DNA of 64,000 nucleotides from Spirosoma linguale DSM 74 (GTDB taxonomy: Bacteria; Bacteroidota; Bacteroidia; Cytophagales; Spirosomataceae), in assembly GCA_000024525.1 (NCBI GenBank), contig CP001769.1:2590001-2654000 (forward strand), written 5' to 3'. The notes beneath the pieces are model-generated. The model saw only the letters and a list, made by a program, of their open reading frames with translations. It made no database searches and was not told the DNA's origin. Positions within the stretch are counted from its first letter, which is position 1; each line of letters starts with the position of its first letter. Below, one piece after another: positions 19,665-28,634 of the stretch. Both the position numbers and the translations under genes were made by a program.

Positions 19665-19720
19665 CATATGCTTCATAAAATGGGCGTTTGGTGAAACAAC
19701 TATATAGCTTACCTGTTAAC
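19665..19720 (+). repeat. dispersed intergenic repeat, 3' half
   Basis: CATATGCTTCATAAAATGGG, CGTTTGGTGAAACAACTA and TTACCTGTTAA match the 3' half of the repeat. The 5' hairpin is missing. It ends 4 bp before the stop of the YceI remnant on the opposite strand. Confidence 0.55.
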
Positions 19721-19724
19721 TCGG

Positions 19725-19795
19725 CTACCTGTTTACTTTTTTCGCTACGATTTTTATAAAGAGTTTAACCTCGTCCGAAATTCCAATACCAGACT
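19725..19795 (-). pseudogene. 3' remnant of the propeller-YceI gene cut by IS21
   Basis: Read leftward from the IS21 end, the frame gives SGIGISDEVKLFIKIVAKKVNR and a stop. That is the normal last strand of a YceI domain (DEVKLFIKIVAKK). It continues exactly the frame of the gene on the other side of the IS, which breaks at YQSG. The codons at the junction are supplied by the 8-bp target duplication ACCAGACT present on both sides. Confidence 0.85.
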
Positions 19796-19882
19796 ATGTA
19801 TTCCGGACAAAGTGACCCAGGCGTTTCGGAGCAAACTGACCCACCCCGCCTGTGGGTAGGAACCGCTCAAAGTTAGTACACT

Positions 19883-20626
19883 TTATTTCTCAGCCGCAAG
19901 ACTTTGCTTGCGTCGCATCGATTCACCCTTCAACTCCATCCGATGAGCCTTGTGAGTTAGCCGGTCCAGGATGGCATCGGCCAAGGTAGGATCGTCGATG
20001 TATTCGTGCCATTTACTCACCGGCAGTTGCGAGGTGATGATCGTAGCGGCCTTGCCATGCCGGTCCTCCATGATCTGTAACAGGGCCAATCGGCCATTCT
20101 GATCAAGGGGTTGTAAGCCCCAGTCATCCAGAATGAGCAGGTGTTGCCGCTCCAGACGACTCATCTCCCGCTGGTAGGAGCCGTCGGCTTTAGCCAGTTG
20201 CAGTCGCTGTATGAGCCGGATCAGATTGTGATAACCCACCCGATACCCCAGCTGACAGGCCTGATAGCCCAGGGCCGAAGCCACGTAACTTTTGCCGCAG
20301 CCAGTTGATCCCGTCAGGAAGATATTCTCGGCTCGATCGATGAAGCGGCAGTCGGCCAAACGAAGCACCAGCGTCTTATCCAGGTTGCGGCCAGGGCCGT
20401 AGTGCAACTCTTCCAGCGAGGCCTGATAGCGAAAGCGGGCCGCCCGGATGGCCATCTGGGTGCGTCGGTGTTGACGGTACTCATGTTCAGCTTCAGTAAG
20501 CTGGGCCAGCAGTTCGTCGGCAGGCGGTTGCTGGTGAAGGGGTAGGCGAAGCAGGGTCTCGAAGGCCTGATACATGCCCACCAGTTTAAGGTCCCGTAGT
20601 CGGTCAAGTGTCGCTTGGTTATTCAT
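19883..20626 (-). CDS. istB: IS21 helper ATPase IstB
   Basis: 247-residue AAA+ ATPase that assists the IS21 transposase in target capture. Walker A is GSTGCGKSYVAS and Walker B is LLILDDWGL; the sensor region follows as TIITSQLPVSKWHEYIDDPTLADAILDRL, a diagnostic IstB/DnaC stretch. It lies 48 bp downstream of istA in one operon. Length is typical and no lesion is seen. Confidence 0.95.
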   Translation of the reverse strand: MNNQATLDRLRDLKLVGMYQAFETLLRLPLHQQPPADELLAQLTEAEHEYRQHRRTQMAIRAARFRYQASLEELHYGPGRNLDKTLVLRLADCRFIDRAENIFLTGSTGCGKSYVASALGYQACQLGYRVGYHNLIRLIQRLQLAKADGSYQREMSRLERQHLLILDDWGLQPLDQNGRLALLQIMEDRHGKAATIITSQLPVSKWHEYIDDPTLADAILDRLTHKAHRMELKGESMRRKQSLAAEK

Positions 20627-20674
20627 ACTTTTTATTCCCTTTTGTAGTTGGTACGTGTGTTGATTGGCTCGGCT

Positions 20675-22216
20675 TTACTGGTAGGCTGATGCGCCCCGGA
20701 TGTTTTCATGGCTGGGTACTGAGCTGACAGGACTGGCATCGGAGAGCGTATCCAGCCCGCGTTCGATGATGGATCGGATGACTTTGTAGCTCACGCTCTG
20801 GTAGCACAACGCCCGTTGGCAGGCCCGCTCCAGACGTTCTCTACCCACTTTCTTTTCCAGACTTAGTACACCCTGGCACGACTTATAAGCCTGTTCGGGA
20901 TGCGCCCGGCTCGTTAGGATGGCTTCGACGGCCTGCCGGGTTTGGGGGCCAATGCGGTCGGCCCGACGGACGAACGTCTCCGGGCTCCAGTCACTGATCC
21001 ACTGATGGGCTGGGGGCAAATGCTCTTTGAGTGTCGAGTAATGGTACTGTCCCTGTAATCGCTGGTGAGTCGCAATACGCTGGTGCTGGCAGTAGACTTC
21101 AACGCTTGACGCCGTGTAGATCAGCCGTACCCACTGGCCGATGTAGCGATAGGGTACGCTGTAATAATGCTTGTCTTCTGACAGCAGTACATGGCCGTTT
21201 TTCTGAACCCGGCTCCCCGCATAGTGTTTGATGAGATAAGCCGTGTTGGGCAACCCCATCAAGTGCATTCGCTCCCGCTCCTCGAACTGCGACTGCCGAC
21301 TATGGCCCCGGTTCTGAAAGCGCATTTGGTTGTGGGCGTCGAGTAAGGGGCGGATAGCCGCATTGAGATCGTCAAGTCGATGAAAGACCTCATTGCGCAG
21401 GGGAGCGTAGATGCGTCGATAGAGGATGTTGACGGCTCCTTCGACCAGAGCTTTGTCGCGGGGCTTACCGCTCCGGGCCGGCAGGATCGTCGTTTGATAA
21501 TGGAGCGCAAAGTCAGCCAGCGTCTCATTGATCTGGGGTTCATAGCGATCCGAGCGAATCACAGCCGCTTTGAGGTTATCGGGCACGATGGCCGCTGGTA
21601 CGCCCCCGAAGTAATGCAGGGCGTTTTGCAGGGCGGTGATGAAGTCCTCCTTGCGCTGAGTAGCCACTACCTGGGCGTAAGTGAGCTGACTGCAACCCAG
21701 CACGGCCACGAAGAACTCGACCGGCCTAACCTCCCCTGTTGTCTGGTCGACCAGCGAGAGCCGCTTGCCCGCAAAGTCGACGAAGAGTTTGTCGCCCGCT
21801 TTGTGCTCAATGTGCATGCTGGTCTGCTGCCGCTGGCTCCAAAGCTGATAATAGTGGCAGAACTGCGTATACTGATAGCCGTTGGGATGTTCGGCTTTGT
21901 AATCCAGCCAAAGACTATACCGGGTAACGCCGGGTCGGGTCAGTTCGCGGTCAATCTGAGCGAATCGTTGTTGAAGAATAGTTAGGGGGGCGTCGGGTGA
22001 GGGCGCAGGCGGACGACTTTGTACCAGCTCATCCAACTGTTGGTCGGAGAGTTGCGGGAGGGAAAGCGTTGCCGGATCGGGAAGCATGCGCAGGTAGCCC
22101 CGGACGGTATTGCGAGCCAGGCCTAGCGAACGGGCAATATCCCGGATAGACTTATGTTGCTGCTGGAGAAGCAGAATCTGACGGAGTAGGTGCATAGGAA
22201 GACGCTGGTTGGCCAT
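20675..22216 (-). CDS. istA: IS21 transposase IstA
   Basis: 513-residue DDE transposase. It has an N-terminal helix-turn-helix (SIRDIARSLGLARNTVRGYL, about residues 18-37) and an integrase core with Asp in KLFVDFAG, Asp in VPDNLKAAV and Glu in DKALVEGAVNILYRRIY. A C-terminal Mu-type beta region (HYYSVPYRYIGQWVRLIY) follows. All three acidic residues and the full length are present, so the enzyme appears active. Confidence 0.95.
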   Translation of the reverse strand: MANQRLPMHLLRQILLLQQQHKSIRDIARSLGLARNTVRGYLRMLPDPATLSLPQLSDQQLDELVQSRPPAPSPDAPLTILQQRFAQIDRELTRPGVTRYSLWLDYKAEHPNGYQYTQFCHYYQLWSQRQQTSMHIEHKAGDKLFVDFAGKRLSLVDQTTGEVRPVEFFVAVLGCSQLTYAQVVATQRKEDFITALQNALHYFGGVPAAIVPDNLKAAVIRSDRYEPQINETLADFALHYQTTILPARSGKPRDKALVEGAVNILYRRIYAPLRNEVFHRLDDLNAAIRPLLDAHNQMRFQNRGHSRQSQFEERERMHLMGLPNTAYLIKHYAGSRVQKNGHVLLSEDKHYYSVPYRYIGQWVRLIYTASSVEVYCQHQRIATHQRLQGQYHYSTLKEHLPPAHQWISDWSPETFVRRADRIGPQTRQAVEAILTSRAHPEQAYKSCQGVLSLEKKVGRERLERACQRALCYQSVSYKVIRSIIERGLDTLSDASPVSSVPSHENIRGASAYQ

Positions 22217-22354
22217 AGGTTCGGAGGGTCAATTTGTTCCGAAACTACGGTGATTAGGCGGCTCCTGCTCAGCGGGCGGGGTGGGTCAGTTTGGCCCGAA
22301 ATGGGTGGGTCAACTACATCCGAAACAGGTGGGTCAGTTTACTCCGAAATACAC

Positions 22355-23938
22355 ACCAGACTGATAAAAGTGCTTTTCTGATCCATAATCTACATCCCAC
22401 TCTGTTCGATCAATGACCAGCGTGCCATTAACCTCGACAGTTCCGTCCATTCCGTCCTTAAAATGCATTTCGGCTGGAAAAGTAACGGCCTTCGTGATGC
22501 CTTCAATGGTTAGGTTCCCTGTAACTTTAATATTTCCTTCATTAACTCTTATGCTTCCATCATTTGGAACTTTTGAGTTTCCATCATTTCCTGTTTCAAC
22601 CTTCGTAATGGAGAATGTAGAAACAGGAAATTTTTTGACATCCAAAAAGCCAGGTAATTTATTATGTGAACGTTGATCTTCAAATTTTTGTGCAGCTGTA
22701 GTCATGTCGACTTCAACTGCACCGCCCACCAGATGACGGTTTTCGATGGCCAACTCTCCTTTTAAAAGATCGACGTCCCCTTTAATGGAACCATCACTAA
22801 CTAATACAGAACCTTCCCATGCACCAAATAGATAAGACCCTTTCCAGATGAGAACACTTTGCTTGGTATCGATGATATATTTTTTCTGACCCTCTTTATT
22901 ATAAAAGTCCGTGATTATATTTCCATCATACCGATACACGCCGGTCGCATCGCCAAACCAAATACTGCCGTCGGTGGCTTCCGAAAGCCCCAAAAAAGAC
23001 TTTCCTGACCTAATTTCGGTTACCCTAGGCTCATTACTAGCTAAGGAATTAACCTCATACCGGGAAACAGCCTGGACCGTCCAATTCGCTGCATTGACCG
23101 GACCCGTCGTCCAGATGTCTCCTTTTTTATCTTCAATGATCGCATACGCACTTCTGTCCGATACCTTCGTAAAGCGACTACCGTCATAGCGATAGAGCCC
23201 ACCGGGTCGACGGCCGCCTTTAGTATTGAAACCGCCGAGCCAAATAGCCCCTTTTCGATCTTCCATGATGGCCCAAACGCCCAGAAAGGGTTCGCCTTGA
23301 TAGGTTAACGTGGTAAATGTTTTCCTGTCATAAACGAAAGCGGCACCCCGTGTACCAACCCACAATTTCCCGGTTTTATCTTCAAGGATGGTATTAATCT
23401 CATTATTCCAGTTTCTTCCGTAATAATCACGTGAGGGGTTTGGTTTTTTTAACGTTCGAAACGATTTCCCGTCGTACCGGCTCAGACCATTTCCAGTACC
23501 CAACCAAATAATGCCAGCTTTATCTTCATAAATAGCCGTAACCCGGTTATCGGCAAGTCCCTGGGTTGTCGTGAACTGTTGAATAGATTTGCCGTTGTCA
23601 TAATAAACGCCTGAATCCGTAGAAGCGAACCACATATTTCCTCGTCGATCTTCTAGAACATTCTGGAATATGTGTTGCCCTAGTTTACTAGTAAGATTAG
23701 TAAACGATTGTCCATCGTATCGAAACACATCACCAAATGATGCGTTGTTAGGGCCAGCCATTAATAGGGTGCCATTGCTGCCTTTTTTTATCGAACGCAC
23801 CATGATGTTCGGCCCTATGTCGTTGAGTTCGGACCTGATCTTGCCTCTTGGCTCTTCTAGTAGGTTTGTTTGGTTTTGTCCGCAGGAAATGAGAAAAATA
23901 AATAGCACTAGCAAAGTGTATACGTGTGAGTAGTTCAT
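22355..23938 (-). pseudogene. lipoprotein: beta-propeller fused to YceI domain, 3' end cut by IS21
   Basis: The gene starts with a lipoprotein signal (LFIFLISCGQNQ, Cys as lipid anchor). Residues about 45-370 are repeats of the two-component-regulator propeller type (VTAIYEDKAGIIWLGTGNGLSRYDGKSF and similar, with IxEDxxGxxWxG repeating at least six times). Residues about 375-528 are a YceI-like lipocalin domain (SDGSIKGDVDLLKGELAIENRHLVGGAVEVDM, FPVSTFSITKVE, GNLTIEGITKAVTFPAEM). The IS21 element replaces the last strand with VYFGVN from its own end; the true ending lies at 19725-19795. The near-complete product might still be exported, but the barrel lacks its closing strand. YceI domains bind long isoprenoids in the periplasm; the fusion to a propeller is uncommon in my experience. 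Confidence 0.85.
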
Positions 23939-24176
23939 TCTGTTTCTTTTTTGCTACCACCGTTTATCAACCCCTGCGGTGGTCCGCAAACCTACCCGTG
24001 TTTTTGCTTAGTTGTGTTAGCGGGCTAGTAAAAGAATGTTAGCGAAATGTAAAAGTTGACGCTTCAGTGCAGGGCGCGGTTCCCCGCCGGGACCTGTGGT
24101 GTCCGATTTACAGACGGTTGTAGATTTTTTTCTAAACAGGCGGGCATATTGAATAAATATGTTGTCTATAGAATGG

Positions 24177-24235
24177 TTTCACGTAAACGCTCCCACTTGA
24201 GACGAACCAAACTTCGTTTGATGTCTCATCTAACC
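24177..24235 (+). repeat. dispersed intergenic repeat, copy 5
   Basis: TTTCACGTAAACGCTCCCAC then TTGAGACGAACC, after which the sequence diverges. A local hairpin follows (CCAAACTTCGTTTG). It lies between two leftward genes. Confidence 0.6.
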
Positions 24236-24316
24236 GGTCGTTTTCTGATTCATATACAAGCCTGCATTATCTCCTATTTTAATGCCTGTAGTTGTTGAAC
24301 GTGACGAGTTTGTCCT

Positions 24317-27004
24317 TTATTCACTACGTAAGCTTTTTACCGGATTCGTTAATGCGGCTTTGATACTCTGATAACTCACCGTTACCAGCGCGATACCCAT
24401 TGCTAGCAAACCCGACAGCGCGAAGACCCACCACGAGAGACTGGTGCTATACTCAAACGTACTGAACCATTGGCTCAATGCCCACCACGCCAGTGGAGTG
24501 GCCAGCATTCCCGCTATTACCACCAGTTTAAGAAAATCGCCCGAGAGTAACCCGATAATAGTAGTCACACTGGCGCCCAATACTTTACGGACGCCGATTT
24601 CTTTGGTCCGCTGCTCGGCGGTGAAGGCGGCCAGCCCGAACAGGCCCAGGCACGAAATGAGGATAGCCAGCATGCCAAACGAATTGACAAGCGTATTGAC
24701 CTGTTGATCGGCCCTATACAGTTGCTCGTAAGCCTCATCCACAAAATGATACGGAAAGGGGTAGTTGGGATTGAATTGCTTCGTCAATCGTTCCAGATCA
24801 GCAATGGCCTGTGGTGTTTGTCCGGGGCGGGTTTTTACGAGCAGGTAGCTGTTTTCCCGCGGATTATACATCATGATCAGCGGACTGATCGCTTCATGGA
24901 GCGACTTGAGGTGAAAGTCCTTCATCAATCCGACAATGCGACCTTTGCCCCGCCAGAAGTTAACTTCCTGACCGACCGGGGCTTTCATGTTCATCATCCG
25001 GGCGGTGGCTTCGTTGATGATGTAACTGGCCGAGTCGGCCAAACCCGCCGTCCGAAAATCGCGCCCAGCGAGCAGTCTGATGTTCATCGTTCTGATAAAA
25101 TCACCACCCACTTGTAGCGTCGATACGTTGCTTTCCATCGTGGGCGTCTTTCCCGGCCATTCCAGGTCTCCCGATGAACTTTGGATGTTTAGCGGCAAAT
25201 CGCTGGTGGTGGTGGCCACGGCTACCGAGGGCTGACGCATGACCTCCTGGCGGAATGTTTCTGTTTTGGTGCCCGCATTCAAGGCGCCTTCCAGCGGGAG
25301 ATAAAGGACGTTTTCGCGGTCGAGGCCCAAGTTTTTGGTGCGAAGATAGTCCATTTGCTGCCTTACGGCCAGCATGCCCGCGATCAGGAAAATAGACAGC
25401 GAGAACTGAAAAACCACCAGTGTCCGACGGAACAAAGCAGGGCCGCTGCCAACCTGCATTCGCCCTTTCAAAATTCGGACCGGCTGCAAACCCGATAAAA
25501 ACAGAGCCGGGTAGCTCCCCGACAAAAAACCAGTAATCAACACGAGCCCGACAAGACCCAACCAGAGAGCTGGGTTCGTCAGGTCGAGGGACAGCCTCTT
25601 CCCAAACGTTGTATTGAACGCTGGCAACACCAGCGTGACCAGTAACAAAGCCAGGCCGATGGCCAGCAAACTGGTCAGCACCGACTCAACCAGAAACTGC
25701 CTGATCAGCGACGACCGTGAGGCCCCCACCACTTTGCGAACACCCACTTCTTTGGCTCGCAGGGCCGAGCGGGCGGTGGCTAAGTTGATAAAGTTGATAC
25801 AGGCAATCAGCAGAATAAACAAAGCCACCAACGAGAAGATCCTGACGTACCCAATGCGCCCGCCAACGGCTTTTCCATGTTTATAGTTGGCATACAGATG
25901 CAAATCGGTCATGGGTTGCAGGACTGGCCGACCCTTATCGAAATTCTTTCCGGCAAAGCGCGGGTAGATGGTCTCCATGGCCCTTTCAGCCTGGTCCAGC
26001 GTTAGGTTGGGCTGTAGCCGGACAAAGGTCTGAAAGGAATTGTTTCCCCACTCCTTCATCCAGTCCTGCTGCTGCACCTTCCAGTTTACCAGCCAGCCAA
26101 ATTGTAGCGTGGAAGCGCGGGGCAGGTTTTCGATGACGGCACCCACCACGTAGAATTTATCATTGTCGAGTTGGAGCGTTTTGCCAAGTGCCTGTTGATA
26201 GTCAAGGCCTGAACCCATAAAATAGTTATCGGCTACGGTTCGGGTAATGACGATCTGGTTGGTTTGAGCTAACGCAGCTTTGGGGTTGCCGGCCAGGGCA
26301 GGCAGGTCGAATACACCAAAAAAATCATCCGTAGCATAATGGCCTTTTACCTTCCCGGACTTCTCGCCTGCCGACCTTCCTACCGGCTTTATCAATAACT
26401 CCGGTCCGTAATTGATCTTGGTCACGGCGGCCACTTCGGGTATGTGCTGGGCAATGATCTCCTGCAAGGGGCCTGGCGTTACTCCGTTGGTAGTAAGTTC
26501 GCCCGTGACTGGATCTTGAAAATTGACCCGCACAAAATAGATATGCTCTGCGTTGGGCAGAAACCGGTCGTAGCTTAACTCGTCGCTTACCCATAAGCCA
26601 ATGAGCAAACTACAAGCCATGCCGAGCGCTAAGCCAAACACGTTGATGCCGGTAAAGAGTTTGTTTTTGGCTAGATTCCTTAAGGCGATTTTGAGGTAGT
26701 TTCGGATCATGTCAGTTGTTGCGGGGTTAGGATACTGATCATACGAAGGCAGTAAGGGTTGAGTCGCTTTTCGTTTCGCAAAGAAGGGGGTTAGGCAATG
26801 TAGGGCTGCCCAGACATACTCGCGTTGGGCTATTCCAATGCCCACCTGGCCTACCCGCTTCTGAAAGGTTTCGTGTAAGTCACCCTGCACATATTCCAAC
26901 AGATGCGGGGCCACAAACCACTCCAGAAGCCGATCAACCCAGCGGGGAGGCCTCCCCGCTGGTGAAGGCCCGTCAGGTTGTGAAGCAGGATGCTTTTGAA
27001 ACAT
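24317..27004 (-). CDS. FtsX-like ABC transporter permease with PadR-type prefix domain
   Basis: 895 residues. Residues about 15-75 are the permease prefix domain found on PadR-linked permeases (PRWVDRLLEWFVAPHLLEYVQGDLHETF). A MacB-type periplasmic domain follows the first membrane helix (NKLFTGINVFGLALGMACSLLIGLWV), and two FtsX blocks of three helices follow, the second ending VSYQSIKAALTNPVKSLRSE. The repeated motif EIGVRKVLGAS / EVGVRKVVGAS marks both halves. Such proteins pair with a MacB-like ATPase, absent here, and are thought to act on envelope stress or export. It starts 14 bp after the PadR gene, so one operon. Confidence 0.93.
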   Translation of the reverse strand: MFQKHPASQPDGPSPAGRPPRWVDRLLEWFVAPHLLEYVQGDLHETFQKRVGQVGIGIAQREYVWAALHCLTPFFAKRKATQPLLPSYDQYPNPATTDMIRNYLKIALRNLAKNKLFTGINVFGLALGMACSLLIGLWVSDELSYDRFLPNAEHIYFVRVNFQDPVTGELTTNGVTPGPLQEIIAQHIPEVAAVTKINYGPELLIKPVGRSAGEKSGKVKGHYATDDFFGVFDLPALAGNPKAALAQTNQIVITRTVADNYFMGSGLDYQQALGKTLQLDNDKFYVVGAVIENLPRASTLQFGWLVNWKVQQQDWMKEWGNNSFQTFVRLQPNLTLDQAERAMETIYPRFAGKNFDKGRPVLQPMTDLHLYANYKHGKAVGGRIGYVRIFSLVALFILLIACINFINLATARSALRAKEVGVRKVVGASRSSLIRQFLVESVLTSLLAIGLALLLVTLVLPAFNTTFGKRLSLDLTNPALWLGLVGLVLITGFLSGSYPALFLSGLQPVRILKGRMQVGSGPALFRRTLVVFQFSLSIFLIAGMLAVRQQMDYLRTKNLGLDRENVLYLPLEGALNAGTKTETFRQEVMRQPSVAVATTTSDLPLNIQSSSGDLEWPGKTPTMESNVSTLQVGGDFIRTMNIRLLAGRDFRTAGLADSASYIINEATARMMNMKAPVGQEVNFWRGKGRIVGLMKDFHLKSLHEAISPLIMMYNPRENSYLLVKTRPGQTPQAIADLERLTKQFNPNYPFPYHFVDEAYEQLYRADQQVNTLVNSFGMLAILISCLGLFGLAAFTAEQRTKEIGVRKVLGASVTTIIGLLSGDFLKLVVIAGMLATPLAWWALSQWFSTFEYSTSLSWWVFALSGLLAMGIALVTVSYQSIKAALTNPVKSLRSE

Positions 27005-27018
27005 AGCTTTGCAAACGC

Positions 27019-27357
27019 TTAAAGGCCCAAAAGTTGAAACTTCCCCTCGGGGATTGATTCCCAGAGTCGAGTGCGCATGTGTTGAATTTCCTGCAATACT
27101 CTTCCTCCTTCCGCTGTCAGGACAAACAGCCGCTTGCTACGTCCTCCACGCTCGGCGGTAGCTCCGCCAATGGAGGAGGATAGAAAGCCTTTTTCTTCGA
27201 GTCGGTAGAGGGTCGTGTGTACAGCACTAATGGTAAAACTTCGCTCTGTGTGGATCTGAAGTTGTTCCATGACAGGAACCCCATAGACCTCTTCAGCGCT
27301 AGCAGCCACGATTAGCAGCACGAGCTCTTCCAGCTCTCCGAGTACTGTTTTTTTCAT
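27019..27357 (-). CDS. PadR family transcriptional regulator
   Basis: 112 residues from ATG 27357; the 9-residue upstream extension is outside the family. Winged helix: LGELEELVLLIVAASAEEVYGVPVMEQL, recognition region FTISAVHTTLYRLEEKGFLSSSIG, wing ERGGRSKRLFVLTAEG. This short PadR form regularly precedes prefix-domain FtsX permeases in Cytophagales and probably represses its own operon, perhaps through the ATTTGAT/ATCAAAT inverted repeat that overlaps the promoter. Confidence 0.92.
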   Translation of the reverse strand: MKKTVLGELEELVLLIVAASAEEVYGVPVMEQLQIHTERSFTISAVHTTLYRLEEKGFLSSSIGGATAERGGRSKRLFVLTAEGGRVLQEIQHMRTRLWESIPEGKFQLLGL

Positions 27358-27390
27358 AAACAAACCGCTGTTTATTTGATACAATATGTT

Positions 27391-27408
27391 AAATCAAATC
27401 TTGTGCCA
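27391..27408 (-). promoter_or_regulatory. sigma-54-type promoter of the PadR-FtsX operon
   Basis: On the - strand TGGCACAAGATTTGAT matches the -24/-12 pattern TGGCAC-N5-TTGC with one change (TTGA), with 10 bp between GG and GA. Transcription would start near 27380, about 25 bp before the ATG. The arms ATTTGAT (27374-27380) and ATCAAAT (27393-27399) form a perfect 7-bp inverted repeat over the -12 region, a plausible PadR operator. Confidence 0.6.
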
Positions 27409-27457
27409 GACTAAATATGGCCTTTTGAAGCGCACGGTAACAGATAAGGAATGATCT

Positions 27458-27496
27458 TTCGTCCAGAAACGGACGAATCATGTCCAATGACGGACA
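27458..27496 (-). promoter_or_regulatory. tandem GGAC-type inverted repeats, candidate enhancer
   Basis: TTCGTCC-AGAAAC-GGACGAA (27458-27477) and TGTCC-AATGAC-GGACA (27481-27496) are two adjacent inverted repeats with the same 6-bp spacing. They lie about 75-115 bp upstream of the predicted transcription start, where sigma-54 activators of the NtrC type bind. Confidence 0.6.
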
Positions 27497-27546
27497 GGTA
27501 TTATCAACTCTATGCGTGTGTATTAGGGAATCTCCTTAAACGCTCT

Positions 27547-28227
27547 TTAAAGAAGGAAACCTTCAATCACCTTGAAAATTATGGCATGTCCTTTATCATT
27601 CGGATTAAAACCATCCTCACTAAGAAGTTCTGGCTTTGTTAAATTCTGCTCGTTTGCAAGTGGGTCAAAAATATTGACTGCCGATGAGCCATAGTTCTTC
27701 AAAACTAAATCTCGCTGGAGTAACAATTTGGCCGTAACTTCAGTACTGAAGTTACGCGGTAAAGGTGTTATAACAATTATATTGGCTACCCCAGCGGCCA
27801 AAGCTTTGCTCCTGATCGTATTGAAATTGGCGATAATCTCCTCAACACTATAGCCAGCAACCAGATCATTTGACGACATACTAAGAATTAAGGTGGTAGG
27901 TTTCTCTTTAAGAGCTGCGTTTATGTTACGCAAAGTGTCTGGACTTGGTCGGTTAGTCGGGTGACTGGTGTCTATTGGCAGAAGCTGATAACTAGTGTAG
28001 CCACCTCTAGCCAGGTTAACAACGCGGCTAGTTGATAACTTTTGGGTGAGTAGCCCCGCCCATGAATGTTTGTAATCCGAAGCTCCCCAACCTGCTGCTG
28101 CATACGAACCAATTATGACAGTCGCTGAATTTGACGGATTCTTCTCTTCACATAGGGTTGTATATATTGTCGCTGGCTTACAGCTTGATAAAAAGGTAAC
28201 TAAAAGTAGTAGTAGTCTCTCTGGCAT
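27547..28227 (-). CDS. SGNH/GDSL-type hydrolase, lipoprotein
   Basis: 226 residues with a lipoprotein-like signal (LLLLVTFLSSCKP). SGNH blocks are visible: IIGSYAAAGWGAS (block I, Ser in GS rather than GDS), NLARGGYTSY (Gly), LSMSSNDLVAGYS (Asn), and DGFNPNDKGHAII (Asp/His pair in the last block). This is the esterase/acetylhydrolase fold acting on acyl groups of sugars or lipids; the substrate is unknown. It is leftward and alone, with long noncoding gaps on both sides. Confidence 0.8.
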   Translation of the reverse strand: MPERLLLLLVTFLSSCKPATIYTTLCEEKNPSNSATVIIGSYAAAGWGASDYKHSWAGLLTQKLSTSRVVNLARGGYTSYQLLPIDTSHPTNRPSPDTLRNINAALKEKPTTLILSMSSNDLVAGYSVEEIIANFNTIRSKALAAGVANIIVITPLPRNFSTEVTAKLLLQRDLVLKNYGSSAVNIFDPLANEQNLTKPELLSEDGFNPNDKGHAIIFKVIEGFLL

Positions 28228-28634
28228 AGTCTTAAGATATTGTGTATCAATAAGTTGTAAGGTTAGGTAATTGTGTGCTCACAACAAGTAGTGCATTTGA
28301 GCAGAGTTCACGCAAATTAGAAATTCCTATTAAAAGGGGGCAAATTATGCTCTTTTGACTTGATTCTCTATACAACTTAACAAACTGTCAGGCAGAAATA
28401 GGGGTTCGTATGCTACTAATTGGATTAGGCAGCTATTAAAAAGTTGGTGTCTCGTAAAAACGCTCATTCATTAGATATCAAATGTTGCTCTGAAAGGGCA
28501 AATTAAGAGACAGGTTATTTTAACTTAATCAGTAGCATACGGCGTGTAGTACTACTACCAATTATGTTAATAAACTAAATCAAGAAATAGGTACGCCTAC
28601 TAATCAATCTGTTGCTTGCAATAAATCAAATTGG
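28228..28634. other. intergenic with degenerate repeat
   Basis: Holds a worn copy of the dispersed repeat at 28450-28545 (TCTCGTAAAAACGCTCATTC, TTGCTCTGAAAGGGC and a downstream TAGCATACGGCG seen after other copies). No gene was recognised. Confidence 0.45.

Larger units (their letters stand above)
19796..22354 (-). mobile_element. IS21-family insertion sequence, 2559 bp
   Basis: Carries istA and istB on the - strand. The ends are related inverted sequences (left TGTATTCCGGA, right complement TGTATTTCGGAG), followed inward by repeated blocks of the type TTCGGAGCAAACTGACCC, two at the left and several at the right (22230-22350), as is usual for IS21 ends that bind the transposase. Direct repeats of 8 bp, ACCAGACT, flank it at 19788-19795 and 22355-22362. 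Both genes are intact, so it could still be mobile. It splits a lipoprotein gene. Confidence 0.93.
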
